Shown one piece after another: positions 1 to 8,787 of a stretch of 47,495 nucleotides of DNA (positions within the stretch are counted from its first letter, which is position 1; every line of letters starts with the position of its first letter). The notes under the pieces were generated by a model that saw nothing but the letters and a program-made list of their open reading frames with translations, had not been told where the DNA came from and did not search any database. The stretch is from contig CALUMB010000011.1 of the NCBI GenBank assembly GCA_944321645.1, positions 1-47,495 of the forward strand, given 5' to 3'. The DNA is from an uncultured Prevotella sp. GTDB lineage: Bacteria; Bacteroidota; Bacteroidia; Bacteroidales; Bacteroidaceae. A program made the translations under genes and the position numbers.

Positions 1-1
1 G

Positions 2-271
2 GACAAGGACAACGTGTACGCCTATCCCAACCCGGTCGAGCCGGGCTACACCGGGCTTATCACCGTGGTGGGGCTTAGTTTCGACGCCGACGTGAAGGTG
101 ACCACGGCCACCGGCTACCTCGTGGCCGAGGGGCGGAGCACCGGCGGCACCTTCACCTGGGACGGGCGCGACCGCTACGGCAAGCGCGTGGCCTCCGGCG
201 TCTACAACATCGTGACCGCCAAGAGCGACGGCAGCAAGGGTACCGTGTGCAAGGTGGCCGTCGTAAGGTGA
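2..271 (+). CDS. C-terminal fragment of a PorZ-like type IX secretion protein (5' end outside window)
   Basis: The reading frame is open from the first bases of the window and ends at 271, so only the last 89 residues are seen. It begins DKDNVYAYPNPV and contains a YPNPV motif, a strand-rich domain with GTFTWDGRD and a GKRVASGVYN turn. This is the FlgD-like/Por-secretion-type C-terminal Ig fold. The wording YPNPVxPGYTG with RVASGVY is what I know from the C-terminus of PorZ, which helps attach anionic LPS to type IX cargo at the cell surface. The beta-propeller region that would confirm PorZ lies upstream and is not visible. Another secreted protein with a type A sorting domain is the alternative. 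The next gene starts 58 bases later on the same strand. Confidence 0.6.
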   Translation, partial: DKDNVYAYPNPVEPGYTGLITVVGLSFDADVKVTTATGYLVAEGRSTGGTFTWDGRDRYGKRVASGVYNIVTAKSDGSKGTVCKVAVVR

Positions 272-329
272 CGGTCTGCCGCCTTGCCGGTGGCAGCCAA
301 GCTTTGCTTTACAACCGATATTGTCTGAT

Positions 330-1358
330 ATGCAGCAAAGGGACACTACGCTCGATGCCTGCCGCGGGCTGGCGATGATGTACATCGTGTGCGTCATCCA
401 CGTGGCCTATTGGCTCTATCCCGTGGCCGAGCCGCTAAAGTCGGCCCTGCTGTTCGAGATGCCCGCCATGTTTTTCATAGCCGGGGCGGCGCAGTCGCTG
501 CGCGGCAGCCGCCCCGTTCCGTACCGGGCATACGTCTGCGGGCGTTTCCGCAGGGTGCTGCTGCCCTTCTTCCTGTTCTTGCCCGTGCTCTTCGCCTGGG
601 TCGTGTTTGTGGGCCTTGTCGAGCCGCAAGGCTCGCCCTTCCACATAGACGTGCGCTCGTTCACCCTTGCCGAGGCCCTTAAGGTGTTGCTCACTTGCGG
701 CAGCGGCAAGATACCTTTCTACCAATACACCTGGTTCATCTCCTGCTATTTCGTCCTGATGTGCCTCTTCCCGTTGCAGGCCCGGCTGTCGCGGCGCGTC
801 GGGCGCGGCGCGTATGTTGCGGCGTGCCTTGCGCTGGCCGCCATGGGGTCGTGGCTTTTGCCCGACTTCCACCAAAAGTATTGGGTGATGAACCTGCTCG
901 TCTACAATTTCTTCTTCTTCGTCGGCTACCTCTACTACCGCCGCGCCTCCTTCCGTTCAGTGCTTGCCGTGGCGGTGGTGTCGGTGTCGTTGACGGTGGC
1001 CGGTTTCCTCTCCGGCGCGGCCATACCCATGCAGGGCCACAAGTTCCCGGCCGATATGCTCTTTGTCGTGTTTGGCCTGGCGTGGCTCAGCGTGCTCGGC
1101 CTTGCGCTATGGCGCGTGAAGTTGCCTTGCCGGGGGCTGGTGTCGCTGTGGAACGTAAGGGGTTACACCATCTTCCTTTACCAGGTTTTCGGCGCATACG
1201 CGGTCTGCCGCATATCCGCCCCGTGGCTTGGCGGCCTGCCTTCTCCGGCCTTGCGCTTTGCCGTGGTGGCGTTGCTGGCGTTTGCTGTCAACACCCTGCT
1301 AAGCTATCTTGCCTTCGCTTGGGAGCGGTGGGCAGCCTCAAGGCTTGTGCGTGGTTAA
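330..1358 (+). CDS. Acyltransferase family 3 integral membrane protein
   Basis: A protein of 342 residues with about ten hydrophobic segments through its whole length. The N-terminus (RDTTLDACRGLAMMYIV, then a conserved His in the first membrane segment) and the following FFIAGAAQSLRGSR and RRVLLPFF motifs are those of the acyltransferase-3 family (OafA/NolL type). These enzymes O-acylate sugars of LPS, capsule or peptidoglycan at the inner membrane. The ATG at 330 is chosen; a TTG at 321 in frame is possible but less likely. Its substrate cannot be told. It is the last gene before a 1.65-kb non-coding stretch, so it is probably cotranscribed with the PorZ-like gene rather than with the glycan operon downstream. 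Confidence 0.85.
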   Translation: MQQRDTTLDACRGLAMMYIVCVIHVAYWLYPVAEPLKSALLFEMPAMFFIAGAAQSLRGSRPVPYRAYVCGRFRRVLLPFFLFLPVLFAWVVFVGLVEPQGSPFHIDVRSFTLAEALKVLLTCGSGKIPFYQYTWFISCYFVLMCLFPLQARLSRRVGRGAYVAACLALAAMGSWLLPDFHQKYWVMNLLVYNFFFFVGYLYYRRASFRSVLAVAVVSVSLTVAGFLSGAAIPMQGHKFPADMLFVVFGLAWLSVLGLALWRVKLPCRGLVSLWNVRGYTIFLYQVFGAYAVCRISAPWLGGLPSPALRFAVVALLAFAVNTLLSYLAFAWERWAASRLVRG

Positions 1359-1442
1359 TGCAGCCGCCCTCCCCGTGTGCCTTTGGCGGCCTGTCGCCAG
1401 TGCCTGTTCGCCCGATGGAATCGGCCTATATTTGCCGGATAA

Positions 1443-1620
1443 TGCGCCTTTTACGCGGAATAATGCCATGCTTCATGCGGAATATTGCCGCAAATTGTGT
1501 GAATAATGCTGCTTTTTATGCGGAATATTGCCGCAATTTGTGTGAACAATGCCGCCTTTTATGCGGAATAATCCGCCGCAAATTATGTGAACAATGCCGC
1601 CTTTTATGCGGAATAATCCG
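1443..1620. repeat. Tandem repeat, about 45 bp, three full units plus a degenerate one
   Basis: Full units start at 1488 (43 bp), 1531 (45 bp) and 1576 (45 bp), each beginning CCGCAA and reading through GTGTGAAnAATGC to ATGCGGAAT. A degenerate leading unit occupies 1443-1487. Each unit holds a small hairpin with TGCGG and CCGCA arms. The array runs straight into the inverted-repeat element that starts at 1618. The period is a multiple of three in two of the three units, so it gives cysteine-rich out-of-context translations, but nothing supports a gene. Confidence 0.85.
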
Positions 1621-1764
1621 CCGCTTTCCCCTCCTTTTCCAAAGGAGGGGCGGGGTGGTTTGTAAAAAACAAGATGACTTTTGCGTTGGGTAAATTGCTG
1701 TATTTCAGTGGCTTATGCAAACCACCCCTGCCCATCCTTTGGAAAAGGAGGGGAAAGCGGCGGC
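1618..1764. repeat. Inverted-repeat element 1 (MITE- or REP-like)
   Basis: The left end (1618-1664) and right end (1717-1764) are near-perfect reverse complements over about 45 bp. Each contains CCGCCGCTTTCCCCTCC, then TTCCAAAGGA and GGGGTGGTTTG. The ~50-bp centre is unique. No transposase is present. Pieces of the same sequence occur again at 13770-14093, which makes this a dispersed non-coding repeat rather than a one-off hairpin. There is no clear target-site duplication. Confidence 0.8.
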
Positions 1765-1980
1765 ACATTTCGTGTGGAATGGCGCACGCTATGTGTGAAG
1801 CGGCGACGCGCTTGCGTGCGAGATTGCGGTTTACTGCGCATCCTTTTGCGGGCGTGCCAAACTGTCGTCGGTTATGCTTTTTTAGCATTTCGCCATGGCG
1901 ATTTTAACACGCCTGAAACCCGCGAAATAGGAAACGGAGGCTCGTTTGGGCCATCGAAAACGCCATTGCGGGGCTGCTCG
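1765..1980. other. Non-coding spacer, no recognised feature
   Basis: Between the inverted-repeat element and the 22-bp array. It holds scattered words resembling the flanking repeats (for example TGTGTGAAG near 1791, and GAAACGGAGGCTCGTTT near 1931, a degenerate relative of the 22-bp unit). No convincing gene, tRNA or terminator was seen. Confidence 0.5.
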
Positions 1981-2070
1981 TTTTGCGAAATGGCGCGTTT
2001 CGGCTTGCGAAACGTGCCGTTTTACGATGCGAAACGGGTCGTTTTAGGATGCGAAACGAGCCGTCCTGCA
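1981..2070. repeat. 22-bp-period array A of hyphenated palindromes
   Basis: The words TTTT or TTTC recur at 1998, 2020, 2042 and about 2064, exactly 22 bp apart, with a first partial unit at 1981. Each junction makes a palindrome of the form GAAACGnnnCGTTTT, for example GAAACGTGCCGTTTT and GAAACGGGTCGTTTT. The same unit and period occur at 42275-42319 and 42540-42634. The period is not a multiple of three, so it is not a coding repeat. Confidence 0.8.
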
Positions 2071-2835
2071 AGCCGTTTTTCGCCGAAAACGGCTGTTTTT
2101 GGCCGATTTTTGGCCGATTTTCCGGCAGTTTCCTTTGCACACTTCGCCATGCAATGCCCGTAAGTGCAATTCGTCCAATAGGTTGGCAGCTGCACATCCA
2201 TTTTCGCGTTATTTGCCTCTATGTGGCCGTTTTGCCGCCGCTGTGCTGTTTTTGGGGCCGTTTTTCCCCTGCATTTTAACAGGGTAGCGTTCTTTTTTCG
2301 CGAAAAAGTTGGAAGCGTTTAGGGCTTGATATACCCTGCTGTTAAGCCAAGGCTTTTCGTGGAATCCGCAGTTCGTAATGTCTTAATGGTGCAGGGTGTT
2401 TGTTGTTATGAATGTCTGCATTTGGCCAAAAACAAATGAAATGAGGAAGCTAATGGGCGCACGTCCTCTAACTTCCTGTCGGAACGCAGTGGAGCGATGA
2501 CTTCTTATAGCTCCTTTAACCTCTTTGAATAGGAGCTTTGCGGATATTCAATTTGTTGTTTCCGGCTATTGCGGGGCTTCGCGAGAGCGGTTTTACGCCG
2601 TGGGTCGCATTTGGCCTTAAACGGCTTGCCGCGTTTGTCGGGGCAATGCGGCGTTCGTCGATGTGTAAGGTGGTGCATCTGATTATGCGAAACGCCTAAA
2701 TGAACCGATGAATATGCTTTAAATATATACGCAACGCTTGTTTACGACTTTTAGTTTCTTTCGTTTCATACCTTCATTTAGGCGTTTTGGCGTTGAAAAA
2801 TTTTACTTTATCGGAAATTTTTTATCCGAAATGTC
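2071..2835. other. Non-coding spacer with small inverted repeats
   Basis: About 760 bases without a supportable gene. A 7-bp hairpin (AGCTCCT and AGGAGCT) lies near 2499-2527. A perfect 15-bp inverted repeat pairs 2690-2704 with 2773-2787 around an A+T-rich centre. Composition becomes A+T-rich after about 2700, leading into the promoter of the next operon. No tRNA-like or rRNA sequence was found. Confidence 0.5.
2690..2787. repeat. 15-bp perfect inverted repeat around a 68-bp A+T-rich centre
   Basis: The left arm AAACGCCTAAATGAA (2690-2704) is the exact reverse complement of TTCATTTAGGCGTTT (2773-2787). It sits about 70 bp upstream of the promoter of the glycan operon, so it may be a regulatory site, a decayed mobile element or simply a fold in the DNA. 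Its function is unknown. Confidence 0.7.
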
Positions 2836-2864
2836 TTTTCAAAAACAAAAAAATCGTATCTTTG
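2833..2864 (+). promoter_or_regulatory. Bacteroidetes-type promoter for the six-gene glycan operon
   Basis: The -7 box TATCTTTG lies at 2857-2864 and is followed by GC, the usual form of this box in the Bacteroidetes. A T-rich -33 region (TGTCTTTTC) lies about 20 bp upstream. The first gene starts at 3012, giving a leader of about 140 bases. No other good promoter is seen before the terminator at 13563. Confidence 0.75.
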
Positions 2865-3011
2865 CCCCCGAAAAGATGTGATATATCGGCGGCATTTCCT
2901 TGCCGTGGCTTTTTTTGATTCGCATTTTGCGGAAGTTGTAGAAGTTTTAGCCGGATTCGTCGAACTGTTTCGCGGATTGATGGCGATTTAGATAAAATAA
3001 AGCCAAGAATT

Positions 3012-4334
3012 ATGAAGCGGGTTTCGTTATGCCTAATGGGATTGGTGTGGGCAGTGGCATGCTTTGCCATCATGGCCGCACGCGATACCGTACCCACCAC
3101 CACCCTGGTGCCTGGGCAGGCCGGTTACGAGGAATATTCGCCGCTGCACGACACCTACCAGCTTTGGGGCTGGAACATCCTGCGCTACTATTATTTCCTA
3201 TATGTACACTACTTCGCCGAGTACCCCTGGGTGGTGCGCGTGGCCTATATGGTCATCATCTTCTGCTGCCTGGCCTTCTTGGTGCTGCTCGTGGCCATGT
3301 GCGTCAACGTCTACCTGCGCCGCCGCAACCGCAAGCGTCTCGCCAAGATACGCGAAAAATACCTCGAGCCGCTCAAGGACGTGTGCTACGCCGAAGTGGA
3401 GAACCTGCCCACCGAGGAGATAAAGCGCCGCATCGGCTACGAGGAGCGCAAGTGGAAGAAGTGGGAGATGCGGCTCTGGTCGCAAGTGTTCATCGAGGTC
3501 AGCGTGTTCACCAACACCATGAACCCCAACCTCACCAACATACAGCGGGTCATGCGCCTCGTGGGGTTTGTCGACTATGTGGAGCGGCAGCTCATCTATG
3601 GCAAGAACCGCGACAAGGTGAAGCTCTTGCAGACGGTGCGCCTCACGAATATGCGCCTGCCCAACAGCATCGTGGCGCGGCTCGTCAACGACAAGTCGCT
3701 GCCGCTGCGCAAGGCAGCCCGCCTCTACCACATGGTGGCCAGCAAGGAGAATCCCTACGACTTCTTCGAGGAGGACACCACCCGCGTGCCTGTCTTCACC
3801 ACGTGGGACATGATGGAGCTGCACGAGATATTCAGCCGCATCAACGAGGCCAACAGGCCCACGCCGCGCTTCGTGCCTATACTCCAGAAGATAGAGAACC
3901 CGGAGTTCCGCGCCTTCCTCATGTGCGAGACGGCGTGGTGGGGCACCGACAGCGAGGTGCGCTACCTTATGAGGTATTTCGACGACGACAACTTCACCGT
4001 GCGCAGGGCGGCCTTCGCCTGCATGGGCATACGCAAGTTCGCCGAGGCCGAGAAGCCCATGCAGGACGTGTTCTACAAACAGACCGAGAACCAGCGCCGC
4101 ACGATACTACGGGCGTGCCTGGCCATCGGCTCGTGGCGCAACGTGCCGTTCTTCGTCGAGGCTTACAACAGCTCCACCGCCGACTTCACCCGGCGCACCG
4201 CCCTGCGCTGCCTCTGGGCTTCGGGCGCCCAGGGCCACGCCGCCTTCCACAGGCTCTTGGCAAAGGCCAACCCCGAAGACAAGGTACTCTTCGACCACGT
4301 AGAATGTGAACTGATAAACCACGACGCCCTATGA
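3012..4334 (+). CDS. Inner-membrane HEAT-repeat protein of an exopolysaccharide-type operon
   Basis: 440 residues. A hydrophobic N-terminal segment (about 4-22) and a second strong membrane segment (about 73-102, VIIFCCLAFLVLLVAM) bracket a ~50-residue periplasmic stretch. A basic RRRNRKR run then marks the cytosolic side. The remaining ~330 residues are helical and resemble degenerate HEAT repeats (for example NFTVRRAAFACMGIRKF and a TILRACLAIGSW helix). HEAT solenoids bind other proteins, so a scaffold or regulator of the synthase next door is the natural inference. Its stop codon overlaps the start of the glycosyltransferase (ATGA), so the two are translationally coupled. No enzyme motif was seen. 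Confidence 0.7.
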   Translation: MKRVSLCLMGLVWAVACFAIMAARDTVPTTTLVPGQAGYEEYSPLHDTYQLWGWNILRYYYFLYVHYFAEYPWVVRVAYMVIIFCCLAFLVLLVAMCVNVYLRRRNRKRLAKIREKYLEPLKDVCYAEVENLPTEEIKRRIGYEERKWKKWEMRLWSQVFIEVSVFTNTMNPNLTNIQRVMRLVGFVDYVERQLIYGKNRDKVKLLQTVRLTNMRLPNSIVARLVNDKSLPLRKAARLYHMVASKENPYDFFEEDTTRVPVFTTWDMMELHEIFSRINEANRPTPRFVPILQKIENPEFRAFLMCETAWWGTDSEVRYLMRYFDDDNFTVRRAAFACMGIRKFAEAEKPMQDVFYKQTENQRRTILRACLAIGSWRNVPFFVEAYNSSTADFTRRTALRCLWASGAQGHAAFHRLLAKANPEDKVLFDHVECELINHDAL

Positions 4335-5833
4335 AAGATATACTGTTTTATTTCTACGGATACGTCATCTTCTTCTACAGCATGGGGCTTATCATCTCCT
4401 ACATAGTCCTCATGTGGCTGGCCGTGGTTGGCATAATGCGCAACAAGCGCTACCAGCTGACCACTTACAACAAGAACATAATGGACACCAGCCCCTACAC
4501 GCCGGGCGTGTCTATCGTGGCCCCGGCCTACAACGAGGAGAAGACTATAATAGACAATGTGAACTCGCTGCTGGGGCAGGAGTACCCGAAGTTCGAGGTC
4601 GTTGTCGTCAACGACGGCTCCACCGACAAGACACTCGACCTGCTCATAGAGAACTTCGCGCTCGTAGAGGTGCCGTTCGCCTACGTGGAGTACATCCACA
4701 CCAAGCCCTACAAGCGGCTGTTCAAGTCCACCAAGCCGGAGTTCTCGCGGCTCATCGTGGTGGACAAGGAGAACGGCGGAACGAAGGCCGACGCCGTGAA
4801 CGCCGGACTCAACGCCTCGTCTTACCCCTACTTCATCAACACCGACGTGGACTGCATCCTCTCCAAGGATGCCATATCGCGCTGCATCCAGCCCATGCTC
4901 GAGTCGCCCGACGTAATTGCCGTGAGCGGCATCATGTCGGCGTCGAACGGCTGCGAGGTGGAAAACGGCGTGATAACCAAGCTGCGCCCGCCCCACACTC
5001 CCTGCCCGCTGTTCCAGACAATGGAGTATATGCGCTCCTTCCTCGTGGGCAAGATGGGGTGGTCGGCCATCAACGCCATGCCCAACGTGTCGGGCGGCTA
5101 CGGCCTGTTCGACAAGAAGGTGGTCATGGCGGCGGGCGGCTACAGCGGCGACTCCTTCGCCGAGGACATGGACATGATTATCCGCATGGTGGGCTACTGT
5201 TGCGACTTCAAGCGCAAGTACAAGATTGTGCAGGTGCCGGCCTACAGCTGCTGGACGGAGATGCCGCCCAACATCAAGGTGCTCTACCGCCAGCGCACGC
5301 GCTGGGGCTACGGCCTTATACAGACCTTCGTGCGCCACCGCCGCTTCTTGTTCAACTACAAGTACAAGCAGTTGGGCATGGTCACTCTGCCCTACGTGCT
5401 CATCTTCGAGGCGCTTGCCCCAATCATCGAGTTCGTGGGCTTCCTCGTGTTCGTCTACCAGGCGCTCACCGGGGTGGTCAACTGGACTTCCGCGGCAGTA
5501 ATCTTCTTCGGCCTCTACACCTTCTGCTTCATCCTCGCCTCGGTGGTGCTCTTCAACGACTACACCCTCGGCGGCTCGTTCCGCAAGGTGAGGTCTTACC
5601 TGCTCGTGCTCGGCGCGGCCATGGTGGAGCCGTTCCTCTACCACCCGTTCATCACGCTCTTCTCCATCAAGGGCTATTTCAACTACCTCACGAGGAAGTC
5701 GGGCGTTTGGGGCGACATGAGCCGCAGCGGTACGAAGGGCAAGCAAAAGAAAGGCAACAGTGGGAACAACGAAGGCGAGGAGGCCGCTCCCGCCGAAAAT
5801 GCCGGCCAAGTCCGGGTGGAGGGTGCAATATGA
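4331..5833 (+). CDS. Membrane-bound processive-type GT2 glycosyltransferase
   Basis: 500 residues with an N-terminal membrane segment (about 4-35), a cytosolic GT-A domain and three or four C-terminal membrane segments (about 355-460). The full set of synthase motifs is visible: PAYNEE and VVNDGSTD for UDP-sugar binding, NTDVDC at about 170-175 (the DxD metal site), GGYGLFD, EDMD at about 278 (catalytic base) and RQRTRW at about 320, the Q/RxxRW motif of processive polysaccharide synthases such as cellulose, PNAG and hyaluronan synthases. It should polymerise a sugar and thread the chain across the inner membrane. The sugar is not predictable here. No PilZ domain is attached. Both ends overlap neighbours by four bases. 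Confidence 0.88.
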   Translation: MKDILFYFYGYVIFFYSMGLIISYIVLMWLAVVGIMRNKRYQLTTYNKNIMDTSPYTPGVSIVAPAYNEEKTIIDNVNSLLGQEYPKFEVVVVNDGSTDKTLDLLIENFALVEVPFAYVEYIHTKPYKRLFKSTKPEFSRLIVVDKENGGTKADAVNAGLNASSYPYFINTDVDCILSKDAISRCIQPMLESPDVIAVSGIMSASNGCEVENGVITKLRPPHTPCPLFQTMEYMRSFLVGKMGWSAINAMPNVSGGYGLFDKKVVMAAGGYSGDSFAEDMDMIIRMVGYCCDFKRKYKIVQVPAYSCWTEMPPNIKVLYRQRTRWGYGLIQTFVRHRRFLFNYKYKQLGMVTLPYVLIFEALAPIIEFVGFLVFVYQALTGVVNWTSAAVIFFGLYTFCFILASVVLFNDYTLGGSFRKVRSYLLVLGAAMVEPFLYHPFITLFSIKGYFNYLTRKSGVWGDMSRSGTKGKQKKGNSGNNEGEEAAPAENAGQVRVEGAI

Positions 5834-8787
5834 AACAGAAAGGATGCCTCATAATCTGCATCGTGCTGTTCGCGTTTGTCACGGTGGCCTGGGCCTTCGG
5901 GGTGATAGGCCAGAAGGAAGAGGTGCGCACGCCCGACTACTACGAGGTGAACGTGCGCGCCATGTTCAAGCGCGGGGCGTGGGATGAAGGCAAGGCTCTG
6001 CTCGACGAGGGCCTGAAGGTCTATCCCGAAGTGAACGGCCTTAACGAACTCAACGGCCAGTACTATTACCACAAGAAGGACTACGACAACTCGCGATACT
6101 TCCTCGTGAGGGCCGTGCGCGACAATCCGAGCAACGTCGATGCCAAGCAGCTGCTCGTGAAGGTTGAGGAGGAGACAAAAAACTACTCCTCGGCCATCTG
6201 CTACGTCAACGAGCTGCTTGAGATAAACCCCTACTGGAAGGGCCTGTGGCGCAAGAAGATAGGGCTGTACCGCCTGCAAGGCAACGACGTGGAGGCCGAC
6301 CGCCTGCTCAAGCGGCTCCACCAGATCTACCCCAACGACACCGCCCTGCAAAAGGAGTTCGCCTACAACCTTGAGGAACAGTACATCCGCAAGAAGAAGT
6401 CAGGCAAGCCAGCCGAGGCCATAAAGGCGCTCTACGAGCTTGTTGAGGCCATACCGGGCAACGAGGCGTACTACATGGACCTCACCAACCTGCTGCTCCA
6501 GCAAGGCAACACCGAGGAAGCCCTCGAAGTGTCGGGCCGGGGCGTGTCGCGCATCCCGGGCAGCACGGCCCTCGTCATAAAGAGGGCGGGCATACTTGCC
6601 GGGGAAGGGCGCTACCAGGAGGCCCTGGCCTTCGTGCAGTCGCGTATGCGCTTCAACGGCAGCGCGAGGCTGCGCCAGTTCCACACCGGCCTGCTGGCCG
6701 AGGCCGCCAACGCCGCGAAGATGGGCGACCCCTACGTGCTCTACGGCAAGCTCTACGAGACCACGAAGAGCAACGAGGCGCTCGACTATATGCTCAACAC
6801 GTCAGTGACACGCGGCTACGACGACGACGCGCTCTACTACATAGCCGAGGCCAAGCGCAGGCGCGGCGAGCAGTTCTCCTTATTATATAAGGAATACCTC
6901 GTCTACAAGCGCATGGGCAACACGCCGAAGGCGCAGTCGCTGCTCAACCGCCTCGCCGCCATGCATCCCGGCGACGCCGACCTCGGCGACGAGATGGCCA
7001 TGCTGCGCCTTGACCAGGCTTCGGGCCTGATTTCAGACGGCCTCTACTCCGAGGCGTTGCCATACGCCATGGCCGCCGCCAGCCACAGCTCCGACCCGGA
7101 GGTTAGGGCGTCGGCACTCTCGCGCACCTATTCGTGCTACTATGAGACGAAGCAGTACGACAGGGCCATGAACGTGCTCGACTCGCTCTTCACGCTCAAC
7201 GCCGACACCTTCACCTACACCATACGCAAGGCCGACGTACTGAAGGCGCGGGGCGACGTGCCGCAGGCACTGGCCATGCTCGACACGGCGATGCAAGACA
7301 CCGCCCACCTTGAGTACCGCCCGGCCTACTGCTCGGCCTACGAGGAGATTGCCGTGCCATACATAAAGGGCCTGATAGAGGAAGGGGCCACGCGCCGCGC
7401 CTTCGACGCCAGCGTGGCATTGCTCAAAGTCAACCCCGCCTCGCCCGAAGGCTTGCAGTTTGCCCTTGGCACTGCCGACATGCTCGGCAGCTACGCCGCC
7501 TACGACCTCTACGTGGCGCAGGCGCGTTCCATCTACCCCGGGCGTATTGATTTTGTAGTGAAACAGGCGGCGGCCTACAACCGCAACGGCGAATACCACC
7601 GCTCCATCGATATGCTCCGGCCATGGCTCGACGACTATCCCGACAACCAGTCCATCGTCGGCGCGTTCTCCGAGAGCAGCGAGGCCGTGGCCTACCAGCT
7701 CGTCAAGGCGCACCTGCCCGCCGAGGCCGTGGCCGTGATAGACACCGCCCTCGTGTTCGACGATGACAACCAGGCCCTCTTCTATGCCAAAGGCACTGCC
7801 TACGAGGCCATGCACGACTACGACTCGGCGTACCATTACCTGCGGAAGTACGTCCCGGGCGAGGGCGAGGCCGCCGCCCACGAGCGCCACCTCATGGGGC
7901 TTGACAGCCGCTCGCTCAAGAACGAGATTGCCGTAGAGTACCTCCAGGGCCGCTATGGCGAGGAAGACGTAATCACCGCAGTGGCCACTGCGGCCTACAC
8001 CCGCCGCTTTGCCCGCGACCTGCTCACCGCCCGCGTCAACTATGCCGGGCGCGACGGGGCCGCCGCCGGTGACAATCCCGAAGCCCAGGTGCCTGGAGGC
8101 GTCGGCCTGCAGTTCGGGGCGGAGTGGGAGCACCAGATTTCCGACAGGTGGTCGGCCACGTTGGCCGGCGCCTACGGCACGCGCTACTTCCCCAAGGTCA
8201 TGGCCTCGGCCAAGCTCGCTTACAACTTCCCCAGCGACGTTACGGTCGACCTGCACGCCGCCTACCGCCGCATCCACACATACAGCAAGCTGTTTGCATG
8301 GGCGGAGTCTGACGTAGACGGTGAAGGCGGCTGGGCGTTCGACGGCTGGGAAGAGAGCGGCAACAACCTCTTCAACGTAGGCGCGGGCGTGTCGAAGGCA
8401 TGGGACAGGCTCATACTCAGTGGCCGTCTCGACGGCTTCCTGATGTCCTCACACCTCTATGCCAACGCCACGGCGCAGCTGAAGTACTTCCCGCTCGAAG
8501 ACGGGCGCACGAGCATCACCGTGACGGGCAGCGTGGGTAGTGCGCCGGAGGCCAACCTCATAGACAATGCCATGCCCGGCACGTTCGACAAGCTGAACTC
8601 CATGGTGGGCCTTGGCGGCATCTACATGATAAACAAGCACCTCTCCGTGGGGCTGATGGGAACGTGGCAGACCTTCTACAGCCAGGTGAACCAGCGCGGG
8701 GGCGACGCGTTCAACTATACCGAATGGCTTAATACGAAATACAGGAACTTATATAATGTGCATGTGCAGCTTTACGTCCACTTCTAA
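5830..8787 (+). CDS. TPR protein with C-terminal YaiO-like outer-membrane beta-barrel
   Basis: 985 residues. The ATG at 5830 overlaps the previous stop; the frame is open far upstream, but only as a shadow of the glycosyltransferase gene. An N-terminal signal-anchor (about 5-25) is followed by roughly 650 residues of TPR-like helical pairs, for example KGALLDEGL-type and QALAMLDTAMQ helices. From about residue 700 there are alternating amphipathic strands (EYLQGRYGEE, then FGAEWEHQISDRW, and so on) ending VQLYVHF, with the terminal Phe typical of outer-membrane barrels. This matches YaiO-family barrels and the overall plan of PgaA and BcsC, which guide and export polysaccharide through the outer membrane. 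It is probably the outer-membrane exit of the system. Confidence 0.82.
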   Translation: MKQKGCLIICIVLFAFVTVAWAFGVIGQKEEVRTPDYYEVNVRAMFKRGAWDEGKALLDEGLKVYPEVNGLNELNGQYYYHKKDYDNSRYFLVRAVRDNPSNVDAKQLLVKVEEETKNYSSAICYVNELLEINPYWKGLWRKKIGLYRLQGNDVEADRLLKRLHQIYPNDTALQKEFAYNLEEQYIRKKKSGKPAEAIKALYELVEAIPGNEAYYMDLTNLLLQQGNTEEALEVSGRGVSRIPGSTALVIKRAGILAGEGRYQEALAFVQSRMRFNGSARLRQFHTGLLAEAANAAKMGDPYVLYGKLYETTKSNEALDYMLNTSVTRGYDDDALYYIAEAKRRRGEQFSLLYKEYLVYKRMGNTPKAQSLLNRLAAMHPGDADLGDEMAMLRLDQASGLISDGLYSEALPYAMAAASHSSDPEVRASALSRTYSCYYETKQYDRAMNVLDSLFTLNADTFTYTIRKADVLKARGDVPQALAMLDTAMQDTAHLEYRPAYCSAYEEIAVPYIKGLIEEGATRRAFDASVALLKVNPASPEGLQFALGTADMLGSYAAYDLYVAQARSIYPGRIDFVVKQAAAYNRNGEYHRSIDMLRPWLDDYPDNQSIVGAFSESSEAVAYQLVKAHLPAEAVAVIDTALVFDDDNQALFYAKGTAYEAMHDYDSAYHYLRKYVPGEGEAAAHERHLMGLDSRSLKNEIAVEYLQGRYGEEDVITAVATAAYTRRFARDLLTARVNYAGRDGAAAGDNPEAQVPGGVGLQFGAEWEHQISDRWSATLAGAYGTRYFPKVMASAKLAYNFPSDVTVDLHAAYRRIHTYSKLFAWAESDVDGEGGWAFDGWEESGNNLFNVGAGVSKAWDRLILSGRLDGFLMSSHLYANATAQLKYFPLEDGRTSITVTGSVGSAPEANLIDNAMPGTFDKLNSMVGLGGIYMINKHLSVGLMGTWQTFYSQVNQRGGDAFNYTEWLNTKYRNLYNVHVQLYVHF

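Noticed and set aside
1359..1386. GCCGCC/GGCGGC hairpin after the acyltransferase as a terminator
   Set aside because: Only six pairs around a 16-base loop with no T-run.
695..1693. A long open frame overlapping the acyltransferase gene and the 45-bp repeat, giving repeated cysteine-rich peptides (CEQCRLLCGIIRR)
   Set aside because: Its first two thirds are an out-of-frame shadow of the acyltransferase, one repeat unit is 43 bp and breaks the period, and no start or ribosome signal supports it.
1981..2070. 22-bp arrays as CRISPR repeats
   Set aside because: The period is 22 bp with no spacers of separate origin, the units drift, and no cas genes are present.
4414..5829. Upstream extension of the TPR-barrel gene through the glycosyltransferase gene
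   Set aside because: It is a shadow frame of the GT2 gene. The ATG at 5830 begins a normal signal-anchor and overlaps the GT2 stop.
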